From: Labia minor
Taxonomy: Eukaryota; Arthropoda; Insecta; Dermaptera; Spongiphoridae
Assembly: GCA_963082975.1 (NCBI GenBank)
Contig: OY720344.1
Location: 60,602,546 to 60,666,545, forward strand
Reading direction: 5' to 3'
DNA length: 64,000 bases
The notes beneath the pieces are model-generated. The model ran no database searches and was not told the origin of the DNA. It saw nothing but the letters and a program-made list of their open reading frames with translations. Position 1 is the stretch's first letter. Each line of letters begins with the position of its first letter. Of this stretch, positions 1-11,780 are shown piece by piece. The position numbers were made by a program, and so were the translations under genes.

Positions 1-886
1 ATATATATATATATATATATATAGAATAAAGTGCTACTTCCGGTTAACTGATATTTTAAATGTAAAAAACAGATATGGATATAATATAAATATTTTTAAT
101 TTTATTTTATTTATAATATATAAGGGCTGGCTGTGACGTCATGAAGTGCTGGGTGACGTCATATAATTTTAAATTAAGAAAAAACTAATGAAGATGATTT
201 TTCTCGGGGATAAAACCAATACAAAGTGCATAACACGTGGAGATATGTCCTCACGTGAAATTTGATATGAAAATAACCCTTCACTTCCTCTCTTCGATCG
301 GCAAAACTAGCACTTCCGGTTTCCGGATTTGCACCAAAAGTTGATCAATTCATCCTACTGATGTATTAAGTAAATATACCAAATTTCATCAAAATCCGTT
401 GAGCCGTTCAGGCTGTACACATCTATACGGACGGACGGACAGACAGACGGACGGACGGACAGACATCATGCTAAAAATACTTTTTTCTGTTAAGAAAATG
501 CATGATTCGTGGAGATATGTACCTAAAAATATCCATAGGTGAAATTTGGTGTGAAAACAATACCTCCCTTACTATCGTCGGTCGGTAAAAAAGAAACGCT
601 ACTTGTATAGGTAAAATGTCACTTCCGGTAGTCAGATCATGATGAAATTTGGTATCTCAATTTTTTTCATATTTTTAAATCTATATACAAAATATGAAGC
701 AAATATCTCGAAGCAAACTGGTACTTTACTTGAAAGGTAAACGCAACCAGTGTAGGTAAAGTACCACTTCCGGTTAACCGATTTTGACGAAATTTTGATA
801 GAAATCTACAAACTGAGAATAATATCGGTGTACCAAATTTCGAAGTCCTAGCTTGATTAGTTTTTGAGTAAATTTGCTTACAGACA

Positions 887-917
<31 letters not shown>

Positions 918-1064
918 CATACATACATACACACACACAGACATAATTCGAAAAATGGTATTTTCCGACTCAGGGAGGTCTAAAACGTCAAGATCTATCG
1001 AAATCTCGAAGTCGAAATTTTTGACGATTCCAATACTTCCCTTATACGAAGTATGCGGGAAAGT
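1..1064 (+). repeat. Family B repeat, copy 1, left end outside the window
   Basis: This dispersed non-coding repeat begins inside a (TA)n tract at the window edge and ends with TATGCGGGAAAGT near 1051. It matches 25484-25835: the CACTTCCGGTTAACCGATTT segment, the stretch following a (CATA)n/(CA)n microsatellite (889-939), and the terminal CTTATACGAAGTATGCGG. A Family A copy (60-590) lies within it. Short open frames across it are only translations of the repeat. The full copy near 25309 suggests 13-bp terminal inverted repeats, so it is probably a non-autonomous DNA element of unknown superfamily. Confidence 0.7.
60..590 (-). repeat. Family A repeat, copy 1 (partial)
   Basis: This copy reads in reverse relative to the orientation used here (TTTTTACCGACC first, GGTCAACTTATT last). 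It carries both TGACGTCA palindromes (134-141, 154-161), the core CACTTCCGGTTTCCGGATTT, a (GGAC)n tract near 429-462 and the terminal GTCGGTCGGTAAAA. It lacks the GGTCAACTTATT hairpin end, being cut just before the poly-A/GATATGGAT segment. It is nested in Family B. No coding potential. Confidence 0.8.
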
Positions 1065-1204
1065 AAAAATGATATACACTTGAAACTTGGTACAAATGTT
1101 CTGGAAGAGTGTACCAACATATCAAAACAAAATAAAAAATCAATAATCGAAAGTACGTTGCCCGCGAAAGTTGAAAAGTCACCTTACTTTTCGAACACAC
1201 CTCG
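1065..1204 (-). mobile_element. mariner 5'-end fragment
   Basis: Read on the minus strand from 1204, the sequence starts CGAGGTGTGTTCGAAAAG after a TA dinucleotide (1205-1206) and runs into TTTGATATGTTGGTACAC. This parallels the 5' end of the mariner at 3348 (CGAGGTCTGTTCAAAAG, then GTTATGTTGGTACACATG). Only the terminal inverted repeat and 5' untranslated part remain. The other side abuts the end of Family B copy 1. Confidence 0.65.
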
Positions 1205-1206
1205 TA

Positions 1207-1948
1207 TATTTGTAAAAAAAAAATTGATGAAATTTATTGAAATATTTATCTTAATTATTTAATTTTCTCTAGGGAATTGCTTTTCTTACATATTTTCTTG
1301 ACAATTGATCATTATGAAAGTATTTATTTATTAAGTATAATATACATGTATATTAGAATGATTAAAATTAACACATTTCATGTTTTATTTATTTTTATTT
1401 TGAGGATAAACTTTTTTTTTGAATTTTAACAAGATTAAATTATTAAAATCATCAAAATAAAACGAAAGTTTGTCTTTGTTATATATATATATATTTCTTT
1501 TTTTTTTACTTTAGTATAAAAATAAAGATGAAGAAATAAAATAAAAGCTTCTTGTATCTTTGTTTTTATTTAGAGGTGAAATAATATAAAAAAAAGGAGG
1601 AAAAAACCGAACAGAATTGCAATTTATTTAAATGAAAAAAAAGAAAAATGTTAATTTTAATGCAATTTTCATTTTTTTTCTTTTTTTCTATATAAATTAA
1701 GTAAAAGGGCTAAAGACTAAACCACAAACGAACTGAATAAATTATCATAATAATTAAAAAAAAAATGTTCTAATTTAAATTTCTTTATATAATATATATT
1801 CATTTTAAAAAGAATAACAATGTAAGTAAAATAATAATAATACTATTAATTAAAATACTAAAAAAAATAATCAGATGGTAGAATGTTTGAACTCACTCCA
1901 TTGTTTGGCTCCCTTTTGACGTTAACTTAATTAGGTTACAAACTAATT

Positions 1949-1986
<38 letters not shown>

Positions 1987-3345
1987 CAAAATAAATTTTA
2001 ATAATATTTAATTTGGTAGATTTTTTAATTTATTTAATTGCTATTTATTTTTTTATTCGACCTAGGGATCTAAGCTCATTTAATTTGATATTATATCAAT
2101 GTAGATAGGTATTATTGAATATTATAAATAAAAAAAGCATTTTCCAATAAGCTACACTCAAGATAATTGCTATTAATTATTAGAGATATTTTAATACGAT
2201 ATATTATACAATTGATACCAGGATAAAAATCATCATTAATCATTTATTATTATTTTAAATTTGATTTAAAATTCAATAATACATATTTGTAAAATTATTT
2301 TACGAGATAGATATTTATATAATAATATCATATTTATAATTATAATAATATAATAAAAAAAGCTATATGAAATAATATAATATTGCAAAATAATAATTTT
2401 TATTTAATTTATATTGATTTATTTATTTAGTTAATAGAATAGAGAGATGGAGAATTTATCTTGTTAATTAACTAGGGGTTATGTAATATTATATTATTCT
2501 AAATATACGAACATATATATAGAGTGTGGTTGATAAGTTGTCATTTCTCTTTCTCTCTCAGTCTGTGGGTGGTGCAAATAACAAATGCCCTTCTCAAGTA
2601 ATACTACTGGACCCTTGACCTCGACTGTCATAACAATTTACACTGTGTCCTGCTACTGGTTTTGGCACTAATATTTAAATATATATATATATATATATAT
2701 ATAAACAGAGAGAAAGAGAGAGAGAGACAGAAAGAGAAAGTTCAACTGCCAACGTCAGATTTTGATTATGGGATAATAACAAAACTATTTTATAAATGGA
2801 GACTTTACCAGATACACGCCCACATAATCAAATCAATGAGTGATAAATTTCATTAATTAGAATGAATAAAAGTAAAAAAAGAAAACTTTTTTGGCAATTA
2901 TTAATTAATTAACTAATGAGAAAAGAAAGATAGAATGATTGAGAGAGGTAGGAAGAAAGAGAGGGGAAGGATGAATAAGGGGACCAGTGACTTTGGTATT
3001 TTCTCAAGAATAATATGTCGAATAATATATAATGATTTCGGTGTTAGTAAGTGACTGGATTTGTGGGTTTATGTAAATATCTACAGGCATCCCCAGCACA
3101 AGGATATTTAGTAATAAAGAAATTTAGTATGTTTTAAAGAAAAATTGGTTAATTAATTCAATAATAATTTTAAGCTATACTTAATTTATTGATAATAATT
3201 CTTTGATAATTCGATGTCTAAAGATGAAGTCTTTCAATAAATAAAAAAACAAGAGAAGTGAAACTTATCACAGATAAAAATTTTATTTAAAATTTAATTT
3301 TATGGAATAAAAATTAATTTTTATTTAATATATATTTAATATACA
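1207..3345. other. AT-rich intergenic DNA with one GC-richer island
   Basis: Mostly AT-rich low-complexity DNA with a (TA)n run at about 1952-1984 and another at 2679-2702 followed by a GA-rich tract. The stretch 2520-2660 is of normal complexity, containing CTTGACCTCGACTGTCATAA, and resembles neither the repeats here nor a protein. No gene seen. Confidence 0.6.
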
Positions 3346-3546
3346 TACGAGGTCTGTTCAAAAGAAAAAATGAATTTTGAATTTTCACGGCCTGTATACA
3401 TTCGATTATCGAATTTTTTTGTTATGTTGGTACACATGTTTCTCATAAGTTGACAGTATCATCCATTTTGGATTAGTAGTTTGTTTTTGGCACCTGAAAA
3501 AGTTAGTCACGTTTTTGTGAGTTCTTATATTTTTTACTTAAAAAAA

Positions 3547-4998
3547 ATGAATCAAAGAATATCTATTAAATTCTGCGTTAAAAATAGAAGAAAGTGCTCC
3601 AACGCACTTAGAATGTGGCATTTGGCGAGTCTACTTTATCTCAAATAAGTTGACCTGTGAGGTCCGAACCGACCGACGGTTTGAAGTAAATTAATTTCCA
3701 GCTACAGAAACAATTTCAAATAATTTTAATATATCTATTAATGTAATAAAAAACAGATATGGATACATAAATAATAAATATAAACATTTTTAATTTTATT
3801 TTATTTATAATATATATGCAAGACCAGGCTGTAACGTCATGAATGGCTGGATGACGTCATATAATTTTAAATCAAGAAAAAACTAATAAATATGATTTTC
3901 CCGAGGATAAAACCAATACAAAGTGCATGATTCGTGGTGATATATAAAAAATCTCCTCATGTGAAATTTGGTGTGAAAATAACCCTTCCCTTCCTATCGT
4001 CGATCGCTAATACTACCACTTCCGGTTTCCGGATTTGCACCAAAAGTTAATCAATTCATCCCACTGATGCAATAAGTAAATATACCAAATTTCATAAAAA
4101 TCCGTTGAGCCGTTCAGGCTGTACATATCTATACGAACGGACAGACGGACGGACGGACAGACATCATGCTAAAAATACTTTTTTCTGTTTAGAAAATGCA
4201 TGATTCGTGGAGATATGTAAAAATCTCCACATGTGAAATTTGGTGTGAAAACAATACCTCCCTTACTATCGTCGGTCGGTAAAAATGTTTATAAGTGGTA
4301 CTATCGCTTTACAGAAGGCCGAGAAGATGTTAATGACGATAATCGTCCTGGAGTTGAAACCACGTCAACAAGCAAAGAAAACATCGAAACAGCAAAGAAA
4401 ATGATTTTGGAAATTTGTTCACTCACTATTAGGGAAGTCGCAGAGGAAGTTGGCATATCAATTGGCTCAAGCCACTCAATTTTCTCGGATGTTTTAGGCA
4501 TGAAACGTGTGGCAGCGAAGTTTGTTCCGAAATTGCTAAATTTTGAGCAAAAGCAGCATCGCATTAGTATCGCTCAGGAGTTGTTGAATAATGTCAACAA
4601 CGATCCAGATTTGCTCAAAAAGGTTATAACAAGTGATGAAATGTGGGTTATGACGTCGAAACCAATGCCCAAACATCCCAATGGAAACGGCTAGGAGAGC
4701 CAAGTCCGAATAAAGCATTCCAAGTCGATCAAATGTGAAGATTTTGTTCACTGTTTTCTTCGATTTCAATGGCACCCTAATCATATCTCAACCACAGTAT
4801 TTACCAGATTTGGCTCCCTGCGACTTTTCCCTATTCACCAAACTGAAGAGACCAATGAAAGAAAGTCGTTTTGTCACAATTGACGAGATAAAGCCGGAAT
4901 CGAAGAATGAGCTGATGGCCAATGGAAGAAGCGCTGGCATAAAAACATTATACCTGAGGAGAATTATTTTGAAGGGGAAAATAGATATTGTAAAATAA
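3547..4998 (+). pseudogene. mariner transposase pseudogene
   Basis: The frame starts at ATG 3547 (MNQRISIKFCVK), typical of mariner N-termini, and is cut by the Family A insertion. It resumes at 4286 with NVYKWYYRF and EGREDVNDD, the mariner helix-turn-helix linker, then VITSDEMWV (4626 onward), the block holding the first catalytic Asp. A small deletion after WV changes frame. After the FTVFFDFNG block at about 4745, sequence jumps to YLPDLAPCDF (about 4800). The HHDNAPAH-type block with the second catalytic Asp is missing. The C-terminal part runs to the stop at 4996-4998. Clearly dead; an intact copy would be about 345 aa. Confidence 0.85.
3644..4285 (-). repeat. Family A repeat, copy 2, inserted in mariner
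   Basis: A complete copy from AATAAGTTGACC to GTCGGTCGGTAAAAA. One of the two CRE-type palindromes is mutated (TAACGTCA). It interrupts the mariner transposase between LSQ-like residues and NVYKWY, so the host sequence on both sides is recognisable and the insertion is younger than the mariner. No clear long target duplication; short A/T matches at the edges leave the exact boundary ambiguous. Confidence 0.85.
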
Positions 4999-5054
4999 AT
5001 AAATACTTTTCGGAATAATTCAAAATTCACCTTTTCTTTTTAACAAACCTAGTA

Positions 5055-5930
5055 TATATCGTGTAAGTATAATGTAACAAGTTAAAATGCCTGTATTAAC
5101 GAGTGTTGGCGGGTGGCGAATTTTAGGGGCTAAAAGCAATTTTCATAATCTATTTTGACATTTAATTTAAAAAAATGGATGATTAGAATCTTGATCCATT
5201 CATTAATTGATCGTTTTCAGAAATTTATTAAAAAATAAATAATTAATACTTGAATACCCAATATAAATTATTGATTAATTTTATAAATGAAATAGAAATA
5301 ATTAACATTAAATAAAGTAACAATTAATTTCTCCTTTTTGCTTTTGTAAAAATCGAGGGTTTCTATACATGCATACATTCCAATGTAAATATATTGATTT
5401 CATTCTGAATGAAGTTAAAATTATTAACTGAAAATTTCTGGTAATTTTATAAGAATTCCATAAATAATTCGAGATTTAGATAATGAATTAAAATAAAAAA
5501 AAAACTTGTTGAAAGTCCCTTCCAATTAACACACTCATTTATTTTCTCTTTCTTTTTTTTCAAATACATATATTTCTTATATATACATAATATCTATATA
5601 TATACTAACTTATATACAAGTTTAATTATTCTTCTTTAATTATATGATTATATATTATATATATTCGTTATTCATTTAAAAAAACAACTGAAAACATTTT
5701 AGAATTTTTTGTTTTAAATAATATCACATATATAAAGATCTCCTCTAGTGTCTGTTTATTCGTTTAATTATCTTTTTATTAAAAAAAAACAAAAAAAATA
5801 TGTTGGTGATGATGATGTTAATGAACAAGAGATTTTATAAACTTTTGTATAAATTAAATTATATATCATTTACAAAACACTGATATAGGTATATATAAAA
5901 TAACTAAGTTTAAGGTTATTTTTTCACAAA
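5055..5930. other. AT-rich DNA, no gene recognised
   Basis: Just after the mariner is GTTGGCGGGTGGCGAATTTT (about 5105-5125), loosely like 22226-22246 and possibly an old repeat. The rest is low-complexity A/T sequence. Confidence 0.5.
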
Positions 5931-5937
5931 TGTATTT

Positions 5938-6160
5938 ATTAAAGCTTTTGTGGTTATTTTGATAATTATTAAGGGAATTTTTATTAAAAGACCACATTGT
6001 TTATATAAAATTATTTATTAAATTAAAATAACTGTACAACGTTTCGACTGCTTATTCTGCATTGGTTTTCAAGTACCATACGCTTGCTCCGATTCAAGCG
6101 GACTGACTCATGATGGGTGACGTCGGGTCTTATATAGGCAGTGATATTGGCGCCAATTTT
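5938..6160 (+). repeat. Penelope-like terminal fragment with hammerhead-like core
   Basis: The segment AAAGCTTTTGTGGTTATTTT leads to ACAACGTTTCGACTGCTTAT at 6037 and then a unique stretch. The same order occurs at 28186-28439 (GTGGTTGTTTTTATTTATAA and ACAACGTTTCGATTGCTACT). On the minus strand the core reads GCAGTCGAAACGTTGT, like the 3' side of hammerhead-type motifs found in Penelope-like retroelement termini. The stem partner here is degenerate (CCAATGC). No reverse transcriptase is visible nearby. Confidence 0.45.
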
Positions 6161-6478
6161 TGGCTCCAATTTTCTCCCGCCAATTTTTAAATATTCTCAT
6201 GAAGTCAGCAGCTATTGTCAAAGCAAGCGTTTACAATTAAGAAGTATGACAGTCTTTATGTCTTTACAATAAAGATAGTAAATTATTTCTATGATCAAGA
6301 TACATATATACACACTAGATTAATTATATAACATTCAATCTGACAAATTTTACTCATCCAACACTATGTTCCACATCTTATTAAGTCTATAGCCATCCTC
6401 TTTATTAATATTGTTGGAGTGATTATTAATTTCTATAGATTCTTTTATTTTTCTTTTCATAAAATTTATTTTAATTCT

Positions 6479-7111
6479 TTTTTACCGACCGACGATAGTA
6501 AGGGAGGTATTGTTTTCACACCAAATTTCACATGTGGAGATTTTTACATATCTCCACGAATCATACATTTTCTAAACAGAAAAAAGGTATTTTTAGCATG
6601 ATGTCTGTCCGTCCGTCCGTCCGTCCATATAGATGTGTACAGCCTGAACGGCTCAACCGATTTTGATGAAATTTGGTATATTTACTTAATGCATCAGTGG
6701 GATGAATTGATCAACTTTTGGTGCAAATCCGGAAACCGGAAGTGGTAGTATTAGCGATCGACGATAGGAAGGAAAGGGTTATTTTCACAGCAAATTTCAC
6801 ATGAGGAGATTTTTTACATATTATCACGAATCATTCACTTTGTATTTGTTTTATCTTCGAGAAAAATCATCTTTATTAGTTTTTTCTTAATTTAAAATTA
6901 TATGACGTCATCCAGCCATTCATGACGTCACAGCCTGTTCTTACATATATATTATAAATAGAATAAAATTAAAAATATTTATGTTATATGCCTATCTGTT
7001 TTTTATTACATTAATAGATATATTAAAATTATTTGAAATTGTTTCTGTAGCTGGAAATTAATTTATTTCAAACTGTCGGTCGGTTCAGACCTGGCCACAG
7101 GTCAACTTATT
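6479..7111 (+). repeat. Family A repeat, copy 3 (full length)
   Basis: Runs from TTTTTACCGACCGACGATAG to CCACAGGTCAACTTATT. It contains the first internal unit with the hairpin GTGGAGAT...ATCTCCAC, a GTCC tract (6606-6628), the core, the second internal unit (from about 6754) and two perfect TGACGTCA palindromes (6903-6910, 6923-6930). The terminal GACCTGGCCACAGGTC hairpin is intact. No open frame of substance. Confidence 0.85.
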
Positions 7112-9004
7112 CCATAAAATTATTATTTTACCCATTCTATCTGCAATTAGAATGTAAAAAATTGATGGATAAGGTTTGATTTTTGTGACTCTTCTTTTAT
7201 AACTTACTATATTATGTAATAAATGTAATAAAATATGTAAATTTTTCCAAAAGCTTCAATAAATCAAACTTGCCAAAAGAAAAAAATTAAAAATAATTCT
7301 AAAAATATTGACCATCATTAATTACCTTTATTTTTTTGATATTCAAATTATCATGTATTTCTTAAATATATGATAATTTTAATAATTTCTAACTATTGAA
7401 GATCTCTGACTAATATGAAGTATTTATTAACACATTTGAATTTTTTATTATATATTATTTATTCATTTCAAATATAATAATATTTATTTATTGAAAAATA
7501 AATCAATTTTAAGTCTTCAAATTGAAAAATTAAAAAAAGTTTTGTTTTTATTTTTTAATCTAAATTCTGGATAATAAAAAAAGTTTCAGTACAAATAATA
7601 TTTTCTCAAAATTCGTTTGAAAAGTTATAATAAGTGTCGATTTTATAATTTTTATTTTATTATGATAATTTTTAAATTAAACCTGTAAATTTCATTAGTT
7701 TATATAAACTTAAAAAATATATGTTTGTTCTGGAATAAGCTGAAATAAATAAATAAATAATTAGTTAAGTAAACACTCACGTGAAACATGCACATAAACA
7801 CACTAACAAATAAAATAATAAATTAATTATCTATTTATATAAGTTTGTATTTATTTATTTATCTAATCAGCGAGAATATCTAATGAATGGATATCGTCTT
7901 TAGTGATTCATTCATTTTAGTGGCTCGTTAAGGGTTTAGATCTGCGCGTTTACCCATTCATCAAATAGAAACACCGACAAGCAAGGAGATCCCTAAATGA
8001 ACCTTCCACAGAGCAGGGGTGAGGAATAGGGGGGTTTCCATGTCAAATTGCTTAAGCAAACAGAAAACTTATCATGTTTACGGAATACACGTGGGTAGTT
8101 GGTTTATTCAAGGGTTGAAAGAGGGTTGATATATTTTTTAACGTAGAAGAGTGTGTCTATCTCTTTTATGGTCCAGTCAAGTTCATCTTTTGAAGAATGT
8201 TTTGTCAATATGGAAGACATACAGTAATCTTTTTTTCACACTCTATTTCCATATTTATTTGTAGATATTGAAGAAAACAGAAAGGAGGAGATAGTTTTTT
8301 TAGATATAAAGTGGTTACATAAAAAAAGAGTTTATATTTTATATAGAAATGGATAAAATATACAACAAAAAACCATCTAAAAAAATGAGAAAAATTATAT
8401 GATATAATAAATAAATTTTAAATCTTTTAAATAAAATCGATATAAATTTTTAATGTAATTTAATTATTTTTCTGTGAATGCTTCATTTATTTTGCCACTT
8501 ATTCAATATCAATCTATTTGAACCAGGTTTTATGTTCATTGATTAAATATTAAATAATCAAAATTAAATGAACATATTCTTTGTTTTTTAAATAAAAATA
8601 TTTATTTAATAATTATATTTTTCGATTTATTTATTGATAATCTTTTGAATTTTCTCATAAAGAATTTTATATTACCTATAAATTATAAATAAAAATATCA
8701 ATTTTATAAATCTCACAAATATCAAAAATATCCAATACTAATTTATTAATAAATTCCTAAATAAATTTATTTTTTAAAATACATATATTGAATTTCTGCT
8801 CATTTCTTTAAAAAATATAATTAACATTTTGAAAATATTTATTAATGAATCTATTTGCTAATATTTGCTTATTATTATGAATGTCCTCCATTTAAGTTTT
8901 TTATATCTTATAATTACCTCTATATATACGTATTCAATCAAGTAATTCATCAAGTATTTATACTAATGAAAGCTAGAAATTAATTTTTAATATACAATTT
9001 TTAA
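7112..9004. other. AT-rich DNA with a possible conserved island at 7865-8110
   Basis: Most is A/T low complexity. The stretch 7865-8110 is balanced in composition (for example AGATCTGCGCGTTTACCCAT) and non-repetitive, with no frame longer than background. It could be a regulatory element or an old repeat. Confidence 0.4.
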
Positions 9005-9246
9005 TAAGAATGTAAGCCGTTGCCAACATACCGGTTGCTAATTGGAGTTAGTTAAAGTTTTAATAATCGAGTAAATCAGTGCATTCCTAATGAAGGACGT
9101 CGCTTGTCCGATAAACTATTTAAAACAACTTGAAAATAAAATTTTCAAAGTTATAGAATAAGTGTCTAAAGAAATAAATCAATAACTATAACCAATTCTG
9201 TTTTATTTATTCTTTAAATCATCAAGTTAAATTGCCCCACCCTGTA
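9005..9246 (-). mobile_element. possible Tc1/mariner-type terminal fragment
   Basis: Read on the minus strand the segment begins TACAGGGTGGGGCAATTTAA after a TA, the form of a Tc1/mariner-type terminal repeat, and continues about 240 bases with balanced composition. The opposite end and any transposase are not visible, so the assignment rests on one terminus. Confidence 0.3.
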
Positions 9247-9499
9247 TATCAATTTTTAATTTAATTTCTATAATTTATTCTAAATCTTGTCATTTTAATT
9301 ATTATTAGGTAATATATATATTGAAATTACTAGTTCTTATACCTTAAATATTTTAATTGAAAAATAGTATTTTATCTTTAAAATAATAATTACTTAAAGA
9401 AATATATATATATATTTAAATTATAGATTATATATATATATAGAGAGAGAGAGAGTGACATGTGTTCTTTAATTAAGAAAAAAAAACAAATTAAAATGA

Positions 9500-10127
9500 T
9501 TTTTACCGACCGACGATAGTAAGGGAGGTATTGTTTTCACACCAAATTTCACCTATGGATTTTTTTAGGTACATATCTCCACGAATCATGCATTTTCTAA
9601 ACAGAAAAAAGTATTTTTAGCATGATGTCTGTCCGTCCGTCCGTATAGATGTGTACAGCCTGAACGGATTTTGATGAAATTTGGTATATTTACTTAATGC
9701 ATCAGTGGGATGAATTGATCAACTTTTGGTGCAAATCCGGAAACCGGAAGTGGTAGTATTAGCAATCGACGATAGGAAGGTAAGGGTTATTTCGCACCAA
9801 ATTTCACATAAGGAGATTTTTTACATATCACCACGAATCATGCACTTTGTATTGGTTTTATCCTCGGGAAAATCATATTTATTAGTTTTTTCTTGATTTA
9901 AAATTATATGACTTCATCCAGCCATTCATGGCGTCACAGCCTGGACTTGCATATATATTATGAATAAAATAAAATTAAAAATATTTATATTTATTATTTA
10001 TGTATCCATATCTGTTTTTTATTACATTAATAGATATATTAAAATTATTTGAAATTGTTTCTGTAGCTGGAAATTAATTTACTTCAAACCGTCGGTCGGT
10101 TCGGACCTGGCCACAGGTCAACTTGTT
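9500..10127 (+). repeat. Family A repeat, copy 4
   Basis: Full length, with a short (GTCC)3 tract, a small deletion after CCTGAACGG, and both CRE-type palindromes lost (GACTTCAT and GGCGTCAC). It is the most decayed of the complete copies at those sites. It ends GGTCAACTTGTT. Confidence 0.85.
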
Positions 10128-10662
10128 CTCATAAAAAGTGAGAACTTGAAATAAAAATAAAAATCTTGTGAACTATTTTTAACATCTGAAGTATATAGAT
10201 ACAATTTTTGTTAGTATAGCAATATTAGCTAGATAAATGAAAGTCTTATATAATAATCAAATAAATAATATTCTTTTAAATAAACTTCCATAATTAGTTA
10301 CCAAAAGTTAATAAAATTAATTTTCGCATAGATTTACATAATGTTAATTGTGATTACAATTTATGAATTTATTCAGATTACTTTTAATGATAGTCTATAT
10401 ATATATATATATATAAAGGGCCTAAGAGAATTAAGCTTGATAGTAAATGTATTTCATTCATATACCCTTGTGGATGGATAGTGAATTATTTATTACTAGA
10501 TACCAATTTATATGCTGATATGAATTTTCATTTAGATTTATAGGTTGGTGTCTCAAATAAATATATTCATCAGTCGAAAAAAGGTTAAAACTTTTCAAAA
10601 TATAAATACTTATAATTTTAAAAATTTATAAAATTATTTATTAATGCAATTTGTCAATTTTT
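10128..10662. other. AT-rich spacer
   Basis: Low-complexity A/T sequence with a short (TA)n at about 10396-10415. Nothing recognisable. Confidence 0.5.
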
Positions 10663-10722
10663 ACTATCTCGCCACTGCGTCCTTGGTCTTCCAACACGTC
10701 GCTCCCCAATCTGATCCTCATA
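10663..10722 (-). pseudogene. LINE 3'-end ORF fragment
   Basis: On the minus strand the peptide includes GERRVGRPRTQWRD. The GRP-x-x-x-W-x-D pattern is found at the C-terminus of RTE/CR1-type LINE polyproteins, as also at 46280-46320 and 62130-62170. Only about 20 codons can be read. Confidence 0.4.
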
Positions 10723-11519
10723 AACAAATTTATCACTAATATGTTATAATATAAATTAATAAACATATTTTAGTACTTGTTGATAAAGGTACGTATTAAA
10801 CATAGTAAGAAAATTAATTCTTTATTTTGAAATGAAGAATGGTAAATAAAAAATAAGGTACAAAATCAAAAACTGATAAAGATAGTACATGGAAATATAA
10901 TTTAAATATTCATTGTTAAGATAATATTCAAAAACTATAAGTAGATCTTCATAATTTTATATTTTTCCTTTACAAACTTTATCAATTTTTTTAGCCAGAT
11001 TAATGGCATTTTGTTCCTTTTGTTTTCCTAGACACATTTTCACATCTATACACCGCTGAATTAAACATTTTATTATAAAGAGCTTTTATTTATTAGAATG
11101 AACCTCTGAATGTTCAGCAAACAAGTAACAACGCCTAACAAAGATTTAACGACATATTCTATATGTCGCATGTGATTTCATGCGCAGAAATAGGCAAAAT
11201 TAGGCACTCAATTAATTAGCCCTCCATGAATATTTCCATGATGAATGAATCTTTATAAATATTATTATTGAAGGCAGTAAAAGCCATTAATGTCATTCAT
11301 TTATCATCCATCTTTTATGTTGTAATTTCTTAAACATATCAATTAAAGTGAGTGAAGAGTCGTCATTACAGAGGCACAGCCAGGCTTTAATCTACCTATA
11401 AGGATTATTAATTTCAATAAATAAATAAGATAAAAATTAACATTATAAACAAAACAAAGAGAGACTGCAAAGGGTGTTGCTTCAGATTAACCATGACTAG
11501 ACTAGAATAAATAATTAAA
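10723..11519. other. AT-rich DNA with a possible regulatory island at 11100-11400
   Basis: After A/T-rich sequence, 11100-11400 is less repetitive and contains ATTAATTAG and TTTAT motifs of the kind bound by homeodomain factors. That is suggestive only in DNA this AT-rich. No coding signal. Confidence 0.35.
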
Positions 11520-11780
11520 TTTTATCTTTCAGATGTAGAAGAGGTCAACGAGATTGACTCAATCGTTTGACTCTTGTGGTCTCTGGTTCAAGGTTCGAGC
11601 AGGGGAACTTCTCTAAATAGCCTCTGGGATCAAAATTGGGGGCTACTTGATAAAAAGTAGTGCTTCCGATCAAGAGAATCAAGGTTGAGAGGACCTGTTC
11701 TTCGATCATAGAACATCTTTATAACGCCTTATCATAATAGGCGCTGTCCTTTCGTAGGATATATAAAAGTCAGAGGTTAT
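11520..11780 (+). repeat. possible tRNA-derived SINE
   Basis: The segment has a tRNA-like 5' portion with TTGACTCTTGTGGTCT, an anticodon-arm-like hairpin (GAC...GTC), followed by a B-box-like GGTTCGAGC at about 11594. A non-tRNA body runs to about 11775. The A box is poor and no second copy was found in the window, so this is tentative. Confidence 0.35.

Larger units (their letters stand above)
3348..5052 (+). mobile_element. mariner element, interrupted and internally deleted
   Basis: The ends are CGAGGTCTGTTCAAAAG at 3348 and its imperfect inverse ending at 5052, flanked by TA at 3346-3347 and 5053-5054. This is the structure expected of a Tc1/mariner element. A Family A copy (3644-4285) sits inside the transposase frame, and a deletion removes the middle of the gene. 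It cannot be autonomous. Confidence 0.85.

Noticed and set aside
429..462. (GGAC)n runs as possible CRISPR-type or telomere-type arrays
   Set aside because: Short microsatellite inside Family A, no spacers, not at a chromosome end.
667..1083. Frames of 69-101 codons on both strands
   Set aside because: They translate the (CATA)n microsatellite and the Family B repeat; the same peptides recur at 25495-25707 with no coding features.
6479..7111. Family A as a classical Helitron or TIR transposon
   Set aside because: It lacks a CTRR 3' end and proper terminal inverted repeats; only the sub-terminal ACCGACCGACG motif is inverted, so no class was assigned.
11590..11620. A functional tRNA gene
   Set aside because: The B-box-like motif is present but acceptor and D arms do not fold; at best a SINE.
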